Of a stretch of DNA of 64,000 nt, positions 22,809-34,097 are shown in pieces. Each line of letters opens with the position of its first letter. The stretch's first letter is position 1. Both the position numbers and the translations under genes were made by a program. Under the pieces are notes generated by a model. The model was not told where the DNA came from and did no database searches. It saw only the letters and a program-made list of their open reading frames with translations. Source of the stretch: Monomorium pharaonis (taxonomy: Eukaryota > Arthropoda > Insecta > Hymenoptera > Formicidae); NCBI RefSeq assembly GCF_013373865.1, contig NC_050472.1:5947276-6011275 (forward strand). Direction: 5' to 3'.

Positions 22809-23772
22809 AATAATAATAAGATTTATTGTTCCCTTGCGGGGTACAACGAACTCCCGCTTCGTTTATATCAAAATCTTACAACTTATCTCTACTTAGCTCT
22901 ACAGTTTAATCAGCCTACACGCATCTCCGCTTCCAAATCACACTCACTTCTTTGAGAGAGAGAGAGAGAGACCATTCATTCTTCCACTCTTCCATTCATC
23001 CGTGGACCTCCGTTTCCGCTGCACCAAATCTTCCACTTTTCTTTCGTTCTCTCACTCATTTCCCGAAACTTTCTCACTCTCTTCATCCACTCTCTCCCAT
23101 TCATACTCATCGTCATCTTTCCCCTCTCTCCCCTTCCCCCCGACTCTCCCCTCCCCTTCTCCTCCCTCAAGTTGTCCAGCTTTTCCATCCACCATTCTCT
23201 CTCTCCCTTTTCTCCTAGAATGCTATCCACTACTTTTTGCCAGCTTCCTCCTACTCCCCAGTCTACACACTCTTCCCACATATGCTCCCATGACTCCTCC
23301 CCCCATTCACACAACCTGCATCTCCTCCCTTCCTCTTCCTCCCAATACCTCCCTCCTCTCATACTACCTCCTAGCCTATATCTTGCCACCCTTTGCCATC
23401 TTTTCTCCTCCCAGCCCCTTTTTAAGTACTCTGGTATCCCCTCTCCCTTCACTCTTCCGTACCATTTGTTATATCTCGAGTCTCTAATTCTTAGCCATCT
23501 TTCTCTTCTCTGCTTCTCTTTTTCCCTCTTTATCAACTCCTCAGCTCTTAATAACCCGTCTCCTCTCAGTCTCTCTACCTCCTCTATTCTCCACCCTCTC
23601 TCCTCAAAGAATTTTTGTTTCTCCTCCTCCCACCCTGACTTTCCTTTCCCTTCTCTCGCTCTTCTCTTAATTTCTTCCCAACATTTCCTAGCCAATTCTC
23701 CTCCACCTCCTTCTTCTAACTTCTTTTCGTATCCCCACGCTCTCAGTCCTGCCTTTCCTTCTAAATTATCCC
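22809..23772 (-). mobile_element. 5'-truncated non-LTR retrotransposon (jockey/R1-like)
   Basis: The insertion is bracketed by a 17-bp target duplication, TAACAAAGTAAAATTAT, at 22792-22808 and 23773-23789. Copy B of the host repeat shows the uninterrupted site near 28085. The element lies on the minus strand, with its 3' end at 22809 made of short TTA repeats instead of poly(A), as in several arthropod clades. It is truncated at its 5' end inside ORF2, the usual result of incomplete target-primed reverse transcription. Confidence 0.85.
22976..23771 (-). CDS. C-terminal region of a non-LTR ORF2 polyprotein
   Basis: Open from the 5' truncation point to the stop at 22976-22978, about 264 residues. 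It is highly charged and carries a Cys/His cluster, CRLCEWGEESWEHMWEEC, of the form C-x2-C...H...C found at the C-terminus of arthropod jockey/R1-like ORF2 proteins after the reverse transcriptase domain. The catalytic RT (YxDD) and endonuclease parts are missing because of truncation, so it is a dead fragment. The opposite-strand ORFs (Ser/Pro-rich) are shadows of this strongly purine-biased frame. Confidence 0.8.
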
Positions 23773-24713
23773 TAACAAAGTAAAATTATTATATTTACAT
23801 TATGTTCATTATACAGGGCGTTTGGTAAAGATTTATGCAATTTTTATTCTTAGCAGGTAGAGCGCATTAAGCTGAACATAAAATCCTCATCGTTTTTCCA
23901 TTTTCGCAATAGTTAATGAGTTATAGACTTGTAAAATTTTCTGTATTAGCCCGGCAAATGCAAGCACCCCGAGCGCCCAACCGCGGCGGCCGCCTCTCCC
24001 TAGCGCTTGAACCTTGAGATTGCTAGGCGCGCGGGGGGAGTTGTTACAAGCGGCAATGGCTACGCACAATGTGTACGTGTACATACATGTGTACAAAAAA
24101 ATATCAGTTCTAATGCTTAAAGAAGTAATTACTAAATTTATTTTTTTTAATAAATAATGATTATTTTTAATAAAAAATATTTTTTTGATGATAATCTTAA
24201 ACGTCGTAAACTGTCATTACAAATTTTAAAAGAAGCTATTACCATGTGCTAAAAAAAAATTTATACTTTTTAGAACAACATTAGAAAATTTTATCGATTA
24301 AAATGGAAATAACAACCAAATAAAATGTTTGTTTCAACTTTATATTCTTAATTAAAAATTAAATAACGAGGATATTTATATTTTTAATAAAATTAATCCT
24401 TGTGATAGACTTATAATACACGGAAAAAACTTTATGGTAAAAATTACTATGGTAAGTAGTAAACGCGTGACAAGGAGGAATTATGAAAATTTTTATTATG
24501 TTTTTCATCAAATTACGATAATATTTACACTACTTATATGATATAACTCTCTGAAATTTCTTCTTACAGTTCGTGGTTATTATCATAAATAATAAATCAT
24601 ACATAATTTTATTATCAAATTTTCTCCGTGTAGATTTACAAATATATGAATTTATTAAATGTTTGAAAACTTATAAACAATATTTATTTAATTCAAGAAA
24701 ATTTTAGTATGTA

Positions 24714-24714
<1 letters not shown>

Positions 24715-24752
<38 letters not shown>
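24715..24752. repeat. (TG)n microsatellite in the foldback left arm
   Basis: About 19 dinucleotide units. Its mirror partner is the (AC)n run at 25048-25124, which has grown about twice as long. Confidence 0.95.
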
Positions 24753-24755
<3 letters not shown>

Positions 24756-25046
24756 ATACACGAAAATGTTAAACATTATTTGTTTTGTGTAAAGTGAGGT
24801 GTTTATTATCAATAGAATATTCTTTTCAACCATTAAAAATAAGATAATTATTAAAAAAGAATAAAATTAAAAATGAATAATTGATTTTCTTAAATCTAGA
24901 ATCATATTTTTCTACGTGTGCGTGTATGTATTGTATAGTAATCAGCATGAATAATAATAGTGACATAAAATCGCGAACTAAGGAATGATTATTCATTTTC
25001 CTGTCACAAAGTGATTATTCTTTTCTCGCGTATGTACGTACATACA

Positions 25047-25047
<1 letters not shown>

Positions 25048-25110
<63 letters not shown>

Positions 25111-25124
25111 ATACACACACACAC
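25048..25124. repeat. (AC)n microsatellite in the foldback right arm
   Basis: About 38 dinucleotide units with one interruption (CCCAT near 25108). It is inverted with respect to the (TG)n run in the left arm. Confidence 0.95.
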
Positions 25125-26112
25125 ATTACATACTGAATTTTCTTAAATTAAATAAATATTGTTTATAAGTTTTCAAACATTTAATAAATTCATATACTCG
25201 TAAATCTACACGGAGAAAATTTTATAGTAAATTATATATGATTTATTATTTATGATAGTAACCACGAACTGTAAGAAGAAATTTCAGAGAATTATATCAT
25301 ATAAGTAATGTAAATATTATCGTAATGTGATGAAAAACATAATAAAAATTTTCATAATTTCTCCTTGTCACGCGTTTATTACTTACCATAATAATTTTTA
25401 CCATAAAGTTTTTTCCGTGTATTATAAGTCTATCACAAGGATTAATTTTATTAAAAATATAAATATCCTCGTTTATGATAGTTTACGACATTTAAGACTA
25501 TCATCAAAAAAATATTTTTTATTAAAAATAATCATTATTTATTAAAAAAAATAAATTTAGTAATTGTTTTTTTAAGCATTAAAACTGATATTTTTTTGTA
25601 CACATGTATGTACACGTACACATTGTGTGTAGCCATTGCCGCTTGTTGTAACAATTCCCCCCGCGCGCCAAGCAATCTCTAGGTTCAAGCGCTAGGGAGG
25701 AGCGGCCGCCCGCGCCGCGGTCGGGCGCTCGGCGTGCTTGCATTTGCCGGTAGGCCGGGCTAATACAGAAAATTTTACAAGTTTATAACTCGTTAACTAT
25801 TGCGAAAATGGAAAAACGATGAGGATTTTATGTTCAGCTTAATGCGTTCTGCTTATAAAAATTGCATAAATTTTTACCAAACACCCTGTATATTTGTTTC
25901 ATTACATTCATTATAAATATATATTCATTATACATATATGTATGTAGGGGCGAAACGATTGAACTATGTTCTTGTATCTTTTGTTCGATCACGTAGATAC
26001 TTGGCCTGCGTTCGAAAATAGCTTTAGCTCGTGTTGGGAAAAAAGGTTAAGTTGGTCGTATTGAGAATTCCCAACGCTGTGTTCGTTTTCTCCCAGCTGG
26101 AAGTCGTTAGAC

Positions 26113-26230
26113 TGCGTTCCGTTTCAACGCATGATGCGCATAATGCATTGTTCATCTTTGTTTAACGTTTGACAATCAACAAGGATGAACGATGCATCAT
26201 GCGTATCATGCGTGAAACGAAACGTACCCC
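26113..26230. mobile_element. Palindromic MITE (GTTCCGTTTCA family), copy in unit A
   Basis: Inverted orientation relative to copy 1 at 19613; starts GACTGCGTTCCGTTTCAACG and ends CGAAACGTACCCC. It is present at the corresponding place in copy B, so it predates the tandem duplication. Confidence 0.75.
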
Positions 26231-26812
26231 AAGAAGATCGATCGAATAGGTTTGCATTTAGTGCAAATGACAACAAAATATCTTAACAAGCGATAACGTA
26301 CGCACGTGTTTTATATAACTTATACCTACGATTGTTGAAATTTAGCAAATTTAAGGTAATCCTTTTCCTTTGTTTAATAACACTTAAATGTAAAATAGAG
26401 TAAATGTAAAATAACATTATTAATAAATAAAAAGCAAGAAATAAGAGGAACATTAAAATTCTCTTAATAACTTTTATTGTTATGTCCCAATAAATATCAG
26501 CAATAAAATGTTTAAAAACGTTTTCAAAAACGTTAAAAATAATGGGATAAGCACTCTTTTTTGGTTAAAAAAACATTTATTTTAACATTAAAATTAATGT
26601 TTTCAAATGTTATAAAGACGTTTTTTAAAGATTTAAAGAAAATGTTTTTTAAATGTTATAAAAACATTTTTTTAAGATTTAAAGAAAATATTCTTTAAAC
26701 GTTAAAGAAACGTTTTATTAAAATTATTTTTTATTAAATGTTTTATTAAAAAATAAAAAGATCTAATTATTTCTACGGTAATTTTGTAAGAGGAAGAAGC
26801 TTACTTTACAAC

Positions 26813-26992
26813 ATGTTTTAGCCAACCCAGAGGAGTCGTACCTGTTAAAGCATGTTTAATATAGTTTAATATCTCTATACCTGAAAAAATGGTCACCCCC
26901 CATCCAAGTGTCAACCCTCACCGATGTCGCTTGACTTCGAAGACCGTACGCATCCTAACGCTTCGTGATGAACCATGAACACTTCTTGTTTA
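26813..26992 (-). repeat. 5S-rRNA-derived (SINE3-like) segment, copy A
   Basis: Read on the minus strand, 26992-26891 resembles the 5S rRNA internal control region: GAAGTCAAGCGACATCGG followed by GGTTGACACTTGGATGGG and GGTGACC. Animal 5S RNA has GAAGTCAAGCAACGTCGG and GGTTAGTACTTGGATGGG. The 5' third is diverged and the 3' end is replaced by unrelated sequence, so this is not a functional 5S gene. It looks like the head of a 5S-derived SINE or a 5S retropseudogene trapped inside a repeat unit. The body limit at 26813 is tentative. Confidence 0.65.
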
Positions 26993-28341
26993 TTCATACA
27001 TATTTGTTATAGATTATTGCAATAGATGTCGTCAAAAGGATAAAACATGTATAGTTAACTTATATTTTTATAAATAAATATAAAGTTTTACAGTTTTTTT
27101 ACTCATTTTTGCATATGCGCTCAAAATAGCATGTTAAATGACTTATTAAAAAGTCTATTTTTGCTTTGTTCGTAAAAAATAAAAAAAATTTTTATAATGT
27201 TATTTTTTATAATTTTTTAGTATTATTAATATGCCACATTGTCTCGATAAGTGTACTCTAAATTCTTTATTTTCTGTTTTAATTTACGTTTCTTAAAGAT
27301 TTAATTTACGCTTTTGTCATTTCTTTATTACATTATAATTCACTTTCCCTTTACACTTGATTTACGCTCCATTAATTGTAAAGATAAAAGATATGTTGAA
27401 ATATTATTTGGATGTAATAGAATATGGTAAGATATTAATAAAAAAAATATATATATATATATCTTATATGAAATAAATAATTAATAAAAAATATTAAAAA
27501 ATCGTTTTCAAAGTTATACTAAAATTATTTTATAAATTAAATGAATAATTAATAAAAAATACATATTGAAAAAGTATCATACAAACGTTACACAAATGTT
27601 TACTGAAACATTTTTTTCAAATAAAAAACAAAATATTAAATAAACATTAAATAAACATTTTTTTCCGAAATAAGTTTAGAAAATGAATATTTAATGAAGA
27701 AAAATATTTAAAAAATATTTTTAAAACATTGTCTGCTGATTAGGATGATGCATCGTTCATCATTGTTGTTTACTCAATTACTCATTATTATTAAGGTCGG
27801 TATTACTTTTTAGTTTTTTAATCTATCCATCCTATGCTGTTCCCAATCCTATGCATCTGATTCAAAATAAACTTATTGTTTTAAGTAAATAAATAATGAC
27901 TAATATTAATTATTTATTCCAAACATTATTTAATTTTGCACTTTAAATAATCTTAAAATAAAAAATTATTTTATATATTTACGTTGAGTTAATGGTTAAT
28001 TTTATATTATTTTGATACTAATGTATATAATCTTTTTGAAATTAATTCTTTTAAATTAACAAGTCACAAATTTTACTAATGTATAACAAAGCAAAATTAT
28101 TATATTTACATTATATTCATTATATATTTGTTCCATTATATTCATTATAAATATATATTCATTATTATATGTACGTAGGGGCGAAACGGTTAAGCTATGT
28201 TCTTGTATCTTTTGTTCGATCACGTAGATACTTGGCCTGCGTTCGAAAATAGCTTTAGCTCGTGTTGGGAAAAAAGATTAAGTTGGTCATATTGAGAATT
28301 CCCAACGCTGTGTTCGTTTTCTCCCAGCTGGAAGTCGTTGG

Positions 28342-28461
28342 ACTGCGTTCCGTTTCAACGCATGATGCGCATAATGCATTGTTCATCTTTGTTTAACGTT
28401 TGACAAACAACAAGGATGAACGATGCATCATGCGTATCATGCGTGAAACGGAACGTACCCC
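28342..28461. mobile_element. Palindromic MITE (GTTCCGTTTCA family), copy in unit B
   Basis: Near-identical to the unit A copy and at the homologous position; its arms pair over about 45 bases each. Confidence 0.75.
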
Positions 28462-29066
28462 AAGGAGATCGATCGAATAGATGCATTTAGTGCAAATGAC
28501 AAAATATCTTAACAAGCGATAACGTACGCACGTGTTTTATATAACTTATACCTACAACTTTTGAAATTTAGCAAATTCAAGGTAATCTTTTTCCTTCGTT
28601 TAATAACACTTAAATGTAAAATAGAGTAAACGTAAAATAACATTATTAATAAATAAAAAGCAAGAAATAAGAGGAACATTAAAATTCTCTTAATATCTTT
28701 TATTGTTATGTCCCAATCAGCAATAAAATGGTTAAAAACGTTTTCAAAAACGTTAAAAATAATGGAATAAACACCCTTTTTTTGATTAAAATAACATTTA
28801 TTTTAACATTAAAATTAATGTTTTTTAAATGTTATAAAGACATTTTTTAGAGATTAAAAAAAAATGTTTTTTAAACGTTAAAGAAACGTTTTATTAAAAT
28901 TATTTTTTATTAAATGTTTTATTAAAAAATAAAAAGATCTAATTATTTCTACGGTAATTTTGTAAGAGGAAGAAGCCTACTTTACAACATGTTTTAGCCA
29001 ACCCAGAGGAGTCGTACCTGTTAAAGCATGTTTAATATAGTTTAATATCTCTATACCTGAAAAAAT

Positions 29067-29158
29067 AGTCACCCCCCATCCAAGTGTCAACCCTCACCAA
29101 TGTCGCTTGACTTCGAAGACCGTACGCATCCTAACGCTTCGTGATGATCCATGAACAC
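29067..29158 (-). repeat. 5S-rRNA-derived segment, copy B
   Basis: Same 5S-like control-region motifs as copy A with a few substitutions (for example, a changed base in the leading GTGACC). It was inherited through the unit duplication rather than by a separate insertion. Confidence 0.65.
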
Positions 29159-30165
29159 TTCTTCTTTATTCATAGATATTTGTTATAGATTATTGCAATA
29201 GATCTTTACTGAAATAATCTTCTCAAATGGAAGACTAATAAAAGATAAATATTTATAAAATATTAAATAAACGTTTAAAAAATCGTTTGTTGAAATTACG
29301 TTGTCAAGTAAATAATTAATAAAAAATAAATGTTTGTAACATATTAAAAAAATGTTTAAAAAAATATTTAGTAAAATCATTTTCTCAAATAAATAAATAA
29401 TGGCAAATAGGTATTAAACAATATTTAAAAAATGTCTAGAAAATGTTTATTGCAATCATTTTTTTAAATTAATAATTAATAAAAAATGTATATTTTACAA
29501 ATGTTTAAAAAACGTTTAAAAAATGTTTACTGAAATTATGTTTTTGAGTAACTAATTAATAAAAAATAAATATTTATAATATGTTAAAGAAACGTTTAAA
29601 AAAATATTTAGGAAAATCATTTTTTTGAATAAATAATTAATAAAAAGTAAATATTGAAAAAATATTATATGAACGTTACACAAATGTTTACTAAAACAAT
29701 CTTCTCAAATAAAAAACTAATAAAAAGTAAATATTTACAAAATATTAAATAAACGTTTAAAAAACGTTTACTAAAATTGTGTTGTCAAGTAAATAATTAA
29801 TAAAAAATAATGTTTATAAAATATTAAAGAAATTAAAAAAAAAATATTTAGTGAAATCATTTTCTCAAATAAATAAATAATGGCAAATAGATATTAAAAA
29901 AATATTAAAAACCGTTAAAAAAATGTTTATTGAAGTCATTTTTTCAAATTAATAATTAATAAAAAACATATATTTAAAAAATATTTAAAAAAGATTTAAA
30001 AAATGTTTTTTAGAAATTATTATTTTTAATAAATATTTTTTTTATGAAAACAAAATATTAAATAAACATTAATAAACATTTTTTTCCAAAATAAGTTTAA
30101 AAAATCAATATTTAATGAAGAAAAGTATTTAAAAAATATTTTTAAAACTTTGTCTGCTGATTGGG

Positions 30166-31139
30166 ATGTGGTTGTGACATAAAATTTAACAAATTAATTG
30201 AAATAAAATATTTTTTTAATTCAAATTTATAAATTATTATTTTTCGTAAATTAACTAATCAATATAAGAAATTACTGAATATATAAATAATTATTTATGG
30301 CAAAAATATATATGGCGCCAAATTATTCTCTAACAGTAGTACCACATCGTACAAATTTTGTTTTAACAATAAATAAATAAAAAACGAGAAATATTAATAA
30401 GTAGGGATAAACTTCCGAAAAGATGAAACTTCCGATCACGCTGAAATTTTAACCAAAGCTTACCCTTGATTAGAAAAGAAAGTCCTTAAAAGAATTTTCG
30501 CCGACAAAGCTTTGTTTGCTCTTTATCACTTCCTAAAGTTGCAAATATTTTTACTGCATATCTCTGAAAATATTGTTTTTAGAAAAAAAAGTTTCAAACA
30601 AAAAATGAAGCTCATGAAAAGCTCTACAAAAAAGGTTGTATACATTTTTTACGTAAACCTATTATTTTGGCTATCATGAAAAAAAAAGCTTTGTTTCCCT
30701 CAACATTTTAAAAGCTTTCATTATGTATCTCAGAAAAAATTAGCGTAAAAAAATTGAAATAGTACAAAAGAATAATAATAATAATTTAAAAAAAAAGAAT
30801 GACACAATGTTAATGTCTTATTAAAATACCAAATCTAAAAAGAATCTTTTACTTACAAAAATACGTTAAGCAAGAAAAGAAACTTCAGCTATGAATAAGA
30901 AGGAAACTCAGTTATCATAGAGACAGCAAGACAAAAACAAAAATGTTTGATAGAAGACAATGTAAGTAAATCAAAATTAGTTTCTACGTTGCATGTGCAG
31001 CATGAGATAAGTTATAATTTAATAGATGTAAGTTCAAGTTTTAAAATGTCTCTATAGAGAAAGATTATCTGATGCTGCAAAGGAAAATATTGATTCTAAT
31101 ATTCAACGCAAAGATTTTTCAATGAAAGTTCAGGATATG
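30166..31139. other. AT-rich DNA leading into the second DUF4806 gene
   Basis: No intact ORF. From about 30890 short coding-like stretches with stops appear and may be decayed 5' exons of the DUF4806 gene that follows. The first 60 bases (30166-30230) recur in inverted orientation at about 35210-35272. Confidence 0.35.
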
Positions 31140-33414
31140 AAGAAAGTATCATAAAAAAGTAATGCATCTAAAAATACAAGTGCAAGATCGATAAGTTTAG
31201 AAATGCCAAGTACATCAAAGGATAATTGTATCATATCTAAATATGATACATTTGGTGAAGAATTATTTTCAATGCACAATGTATCTTCATTAGAATTATG
31301 TAAAATGAGTCCGATTACTTCTCATGTAACAACATTGAGAGGGTTCCGTTTGCCTACGTTCCCGATTGCCTACTGTTTCGTTTGCACACAAATTATGCAG
31401 AAATTTCCCGATTGCCACATTCCCGATTGCCCACGTCCCGATTGCCTACTGCTTCGTTTGCACACACAAAAATAATCAAGGTACAAAATACACATTACAC
31501 ACGTTATATTATTACGCTTATACACATTGCACACGTGACGCTATTGCACACGTGCACATTGCACACGTTATATTATTACGCTCATACATATTGCACACGT
31601 GACGCTATTGCACACGTGCACATTGCGCACGTGATATAATGACGCGCAAACACATTGCACACGTGACGCTATTGCACAACCATGTGGAACAGTACGAAGC
31701 GTGGACGCACATTACACACACGGGGGGGTGCAAGGGGGGGCTTCGCCCTCCCTCCTGCACCCACCCCGTCGGTAGGGGTGCATGGAAAGTCGCAAACCCA
31801 TGTGGTAATTGTCATGTGTGCAATGTGTATGTGTGCAATAACGTCACGTGTGCAATGTGTAAGCGCGTAATTATATCACGTGTGCAATGTGCACTTGTGC
31901 AATAGTGTCACGTGTGCAATGTGTATGAACGTAATAATATAACGTATGCAATGTACACGTGTGCAATAGCGTCACGTGTGCAATGTGTATGTGTGCAATA
32001 ACGTCACGTGTGCAATGTGTAAGCGCGTAATTATATCACGTGTGCAATGTGCACTTGTGCAATATCGTCACGTGTGCAATGTGTATAAGCGTAATAATAT
32101 AACGTGTGCAATGTGCACGTGTGCAATAGCGTCACGTGTGCAATGTGTATGAGCGTAATAATATAACGTGTGCAATGTGCACGTGTGCAATAGCGTCACG
32201 TTTGCAATGTGTATGAGCTTAATAATATAATGTGTGCAATGTGCACGTGTGTAATAGCGTCACGTGTGCAATGTGTACTTTGTACCTTGATTATTTTTGT
32301 GTGTGCAAACGAAGCAGTAGGCAATCGGCAACGTAGGCAAACGGGACCCCCCCCCCAACAACATTTACTTCTACACCCCGTTCATCCCGTTTATCAGGTA
32401 AAAAAAAGACTGCTTCTTTATTTTTTTTAAATTGTTGCACATTAAGTTCTAATTTTCTTACAGGTAGTGCATTAGCAGGTGTGTTTGACGTAGTCTTTGA
32501 TACAAAAGCTTTTGAAAAAAAGATGTATACGTTAAATCAAGAAATTAGTAGTAAATTGGACGTAGTGATTATGAATCAATGCAGATTAAATCGCTACCTT
32601 CTTCTAAATGATAGAAGAATAGTAAGGCCAATAGATCTTTCAGCACTACTATTGACAACAGAGGAAGACTTAGAAAAGTTTGAAAAATACTTATCGAAAG
32701 ATGATAACGCAGGAGCAACTGTAAATATTTTTATTTTTATTATACATTTATTTTTTTTTATTTCTTTGCAATTGAAATATTTTTGCAGATTTGTTACATG
32801 AGTCAAGTAATTGGACCTAAAGATAATACTAAAGAAGCAACATATAAAGTGCTGAACAAACTTATTTCAAATACATTGGCGTCCGAATTTAATTTGAAAG
32901 GTGGTACAAATTTGTTCAAAAAATGTTTTGAAAAGCTGGCGCTGTACGAAGTTGTTCAAGATAAACCTATTTATTTATTGCAACATTAAAAATTATTAAA
33001 AATAAGAGAAATAATATCAATATAAATACATAAATATAATAATAAGTAAAAATAAATTATGTATATAAATAAAATATAAATGTAAATAATATATAAATAA
33101 ATAATAATAATAAATAGTATATACATATATCCGCAAATAAAATACACTAAAAATAAATAAAATATATTCTTTAGTCACATCTTTAAATACTTATCTCTAT
33201 TGACTTATTAAATGTTTCTATAATTTGATGCAAGTTTTTTTATATAGAAATAAGATAAAATAAAAACTATTTTTGTATTTTTATAGGTGCCACTCTAGAT
33301 AAAAGGCCAGAAACAGAAATTCCAGAAATTGCTGCGGCAACTTTGTTATGGCTAAAGCAAGCCTCTTGGCGTCGCCAAGATGACGGCAGTATGGGAAGAA
33401 GGACAAAGAAATAA
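31140..33414 (+). pseudogene. DUF4806-type gene, interrupted by a Mutator-like element
   Basis: Exons in order: about 31140-31336 plus its continuation at 32365-32396 (MPSTSKDNCIISKYD... SPITSHVTT), 32464-32720 (VFDVVFDTKAF, DLSALLLTTEEDLEKFEKYL), 32789-32989 (ICYMSQVIGPKDNTKEATYK, LNKLISNTLAS) and 33286-33414 (PEIAAATLLWLKQAS). The DUF4806 domain spans exons two and three, with its typical Leu-rich start and the KEATYKVLNKL helix. Junctions are GT-AG and in phase up to 32789. Exon three now runs to a stop without its donor, and there is a TAA upstream (near 31152). The first exon is split by a 1-kb insertion. DUF4806 genes are multicopy and transposon-associated in ants; function is unknown. 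It is probably non-functional because of the insertion. Confidence 0.65.
31337..32355. mobile_element. Mutator-like foldback element with 9-bp target duplication
   Basis: Flanked by the direct repeat AACAACATT (31328-31336 and 32356-32364). The long terminal inverted repeats begin GGGTTCCGTTTGCCTACG and, on the other end, GGGTCCCGTTTGCCTACG. Each arm of about 330-500 bases is a tandem array of TTGCACACGTGACGCTA-like units (canonical CACGTG boxes). A GC-rich core with a G7 run sits at 31722-31800. Removing the element plus one repeat restores an open, spliceable exon of the DUF4806 gene. A 9-bp duplication with long inverted arms is characteristic of Mutator-like elements. No transposase is encoded. 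Confidence 0.8.
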
Positions 33415-33705
33415 GATTTCACCGAATTTAAAATATTTAGAAAAATAGATCCCGTTGACAATTTTTCAGCGAAGTTTGTTTGCTTATATAGCATTTATGT
33501 CTAAAATGTTTTTTGAAATGTTTCTTTTTAAATGTCTCTGTGGCAAAAATGTCTATTATCGAATCTAACATGAATTTAATTAAAATGTTTTTTCTTCTAA
33601 TTTTATTTTATCGTGAAAGCAAAATTGATTAATTTTGTTTCGAATATGCACGCACTGGAATTTTATTACTATATATAAGAGTATGTAAGAGATTTTTATT
33701 TTGTA

Positions 33706-33927
33706 CACTGAGAAAAAAAGTAATTGATTCAACAAAACGTTTAATTGCGGGCTGCCAACAAAAGATATACTTAAAATAATGATATTTGCTGTTAATTCAA
33801 GTGCAATAACGTTGATTGGACTATGTATTTATTTAGTAATACCATATATTGTTGTATTAAATATATCTTTTGTTGGCAGCCCGCAACTAAAAAATTTTGT
33901 TGAACCAATTACTTTTTTTTCTCAGTG
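33706..33927. mobile_element. 222-bp TA-flanked MITE (CACTGAGAAAAAAAGT termini)
   Basis: Starts CACTGAGAAAAAAAGTAATTG and ends with its inverse complement, with TA at both edges (33704-33705 and 33928-33929). The inner arms share TTGCGGGCTGCCAACAAAAG and its complement. The termini are like those of widespread arthropod Tc1/mariner MITEs. Confidence 0.85.
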
Positions 33928-34050
33928 TACATTTCTTGATAAGTATCAAAAAATGTGTATGTGCAATTGCTTTCAAATAAATGTTATAAATAAAAAAATG
34001 CAATTGTTTACTTTTCTTTAATATTTTTACCTAAAAAAATAAAAGATAAA

Positions 34051-34052
<2 letters not shown>

Positions 34053-34090
<38 letters not shown>
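34053..34090. repeat. (AT)n microsatellite
   Basis: A run of about 19 AT units directly precedes a block (34095-34255) in which CGACGTC-like motifs recur several times in both orientations. That block is probably the end of an unclassified element. Confidence 0.8.

Positions 34091-34097
<7 letters not shown>

Larger units (their letters stand above)
23814..25888. mobile_element. 2.1-kb foldback element with TA target site
   Basis: Termini are CAGGGCGTTTGGTAAA and the complement of CAGGGTGTTTGGTAAA, flanked by TA on both sides. Copy B shows the empty site (TTCATTATATATTTG, about 28110). Arms of about 0.9 kb are inverted copies, including a GC-rich block (23950-24050 against 25620-25760). The left arm has about 150 extra bases near 24215-24370. 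(TG)n at 24715-24752 and (AC)n at 25048-25124 occupy mirrored positions close to the loop. No transposase ORF is present. A stray right terminus of the same family occurs at 35943-35950. Confidence 0.8.
22485..27753. repeat. Large tandem repeat unit, copy A (with nested insertions)
   Basis: From TTATTAAGGTCGGTATT (about 22495) this unit matches copy B (27777-30165) block by block once two younger insertions are removed: a non-LTR element at 22809-23772 and a foldback at 23814-25888. Shared landmarks include ATCTATCCATCCTATGCTG, GATCACGTAGATACTTGG, the 121-bp MITE and the 5S-like segment. The unit is non-coding. It ends with TTGTCTGCTGATTAGG. Confidence 0.8.
27777..30165. repeat. Large tandem repeat unit, copy B
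   Basis: This copy lacks the non-LTR and foldback insertions of copy A and so shows their empty sites. It includes the 121-bp MITE (28342-28461) and the 5S-like segment (29067-29158). From 28712 to 30165 it contains a block framed by CCCAATCAGCA and TGCTGATTGGG, filled with AAACGTTTAAAAAATG-like units; this block is longer than in copy A. Confidence 0.8.

Noticed and set aside
23002..23783. Plus-strand Ser/Pro-rich ORFs
   Set aside because: They are mirror frames of the purine-biased ORF2 fragment of the non-LTR element on the minus strand.
26891..26992. Functional 5S rRNA gene
   Set aside because: Only the internal control region is similar; the 5' and 3' thirds do not match and cannot form the 5S closing stem.
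31203..32430. Ala/His/Thr- and Cys-rich ORFs over the CACGTG-rich arms
   Set aside because: They read through satellite-like arms of a foldback element; only the first roughly 45 residues before 31337 belong to a gene.
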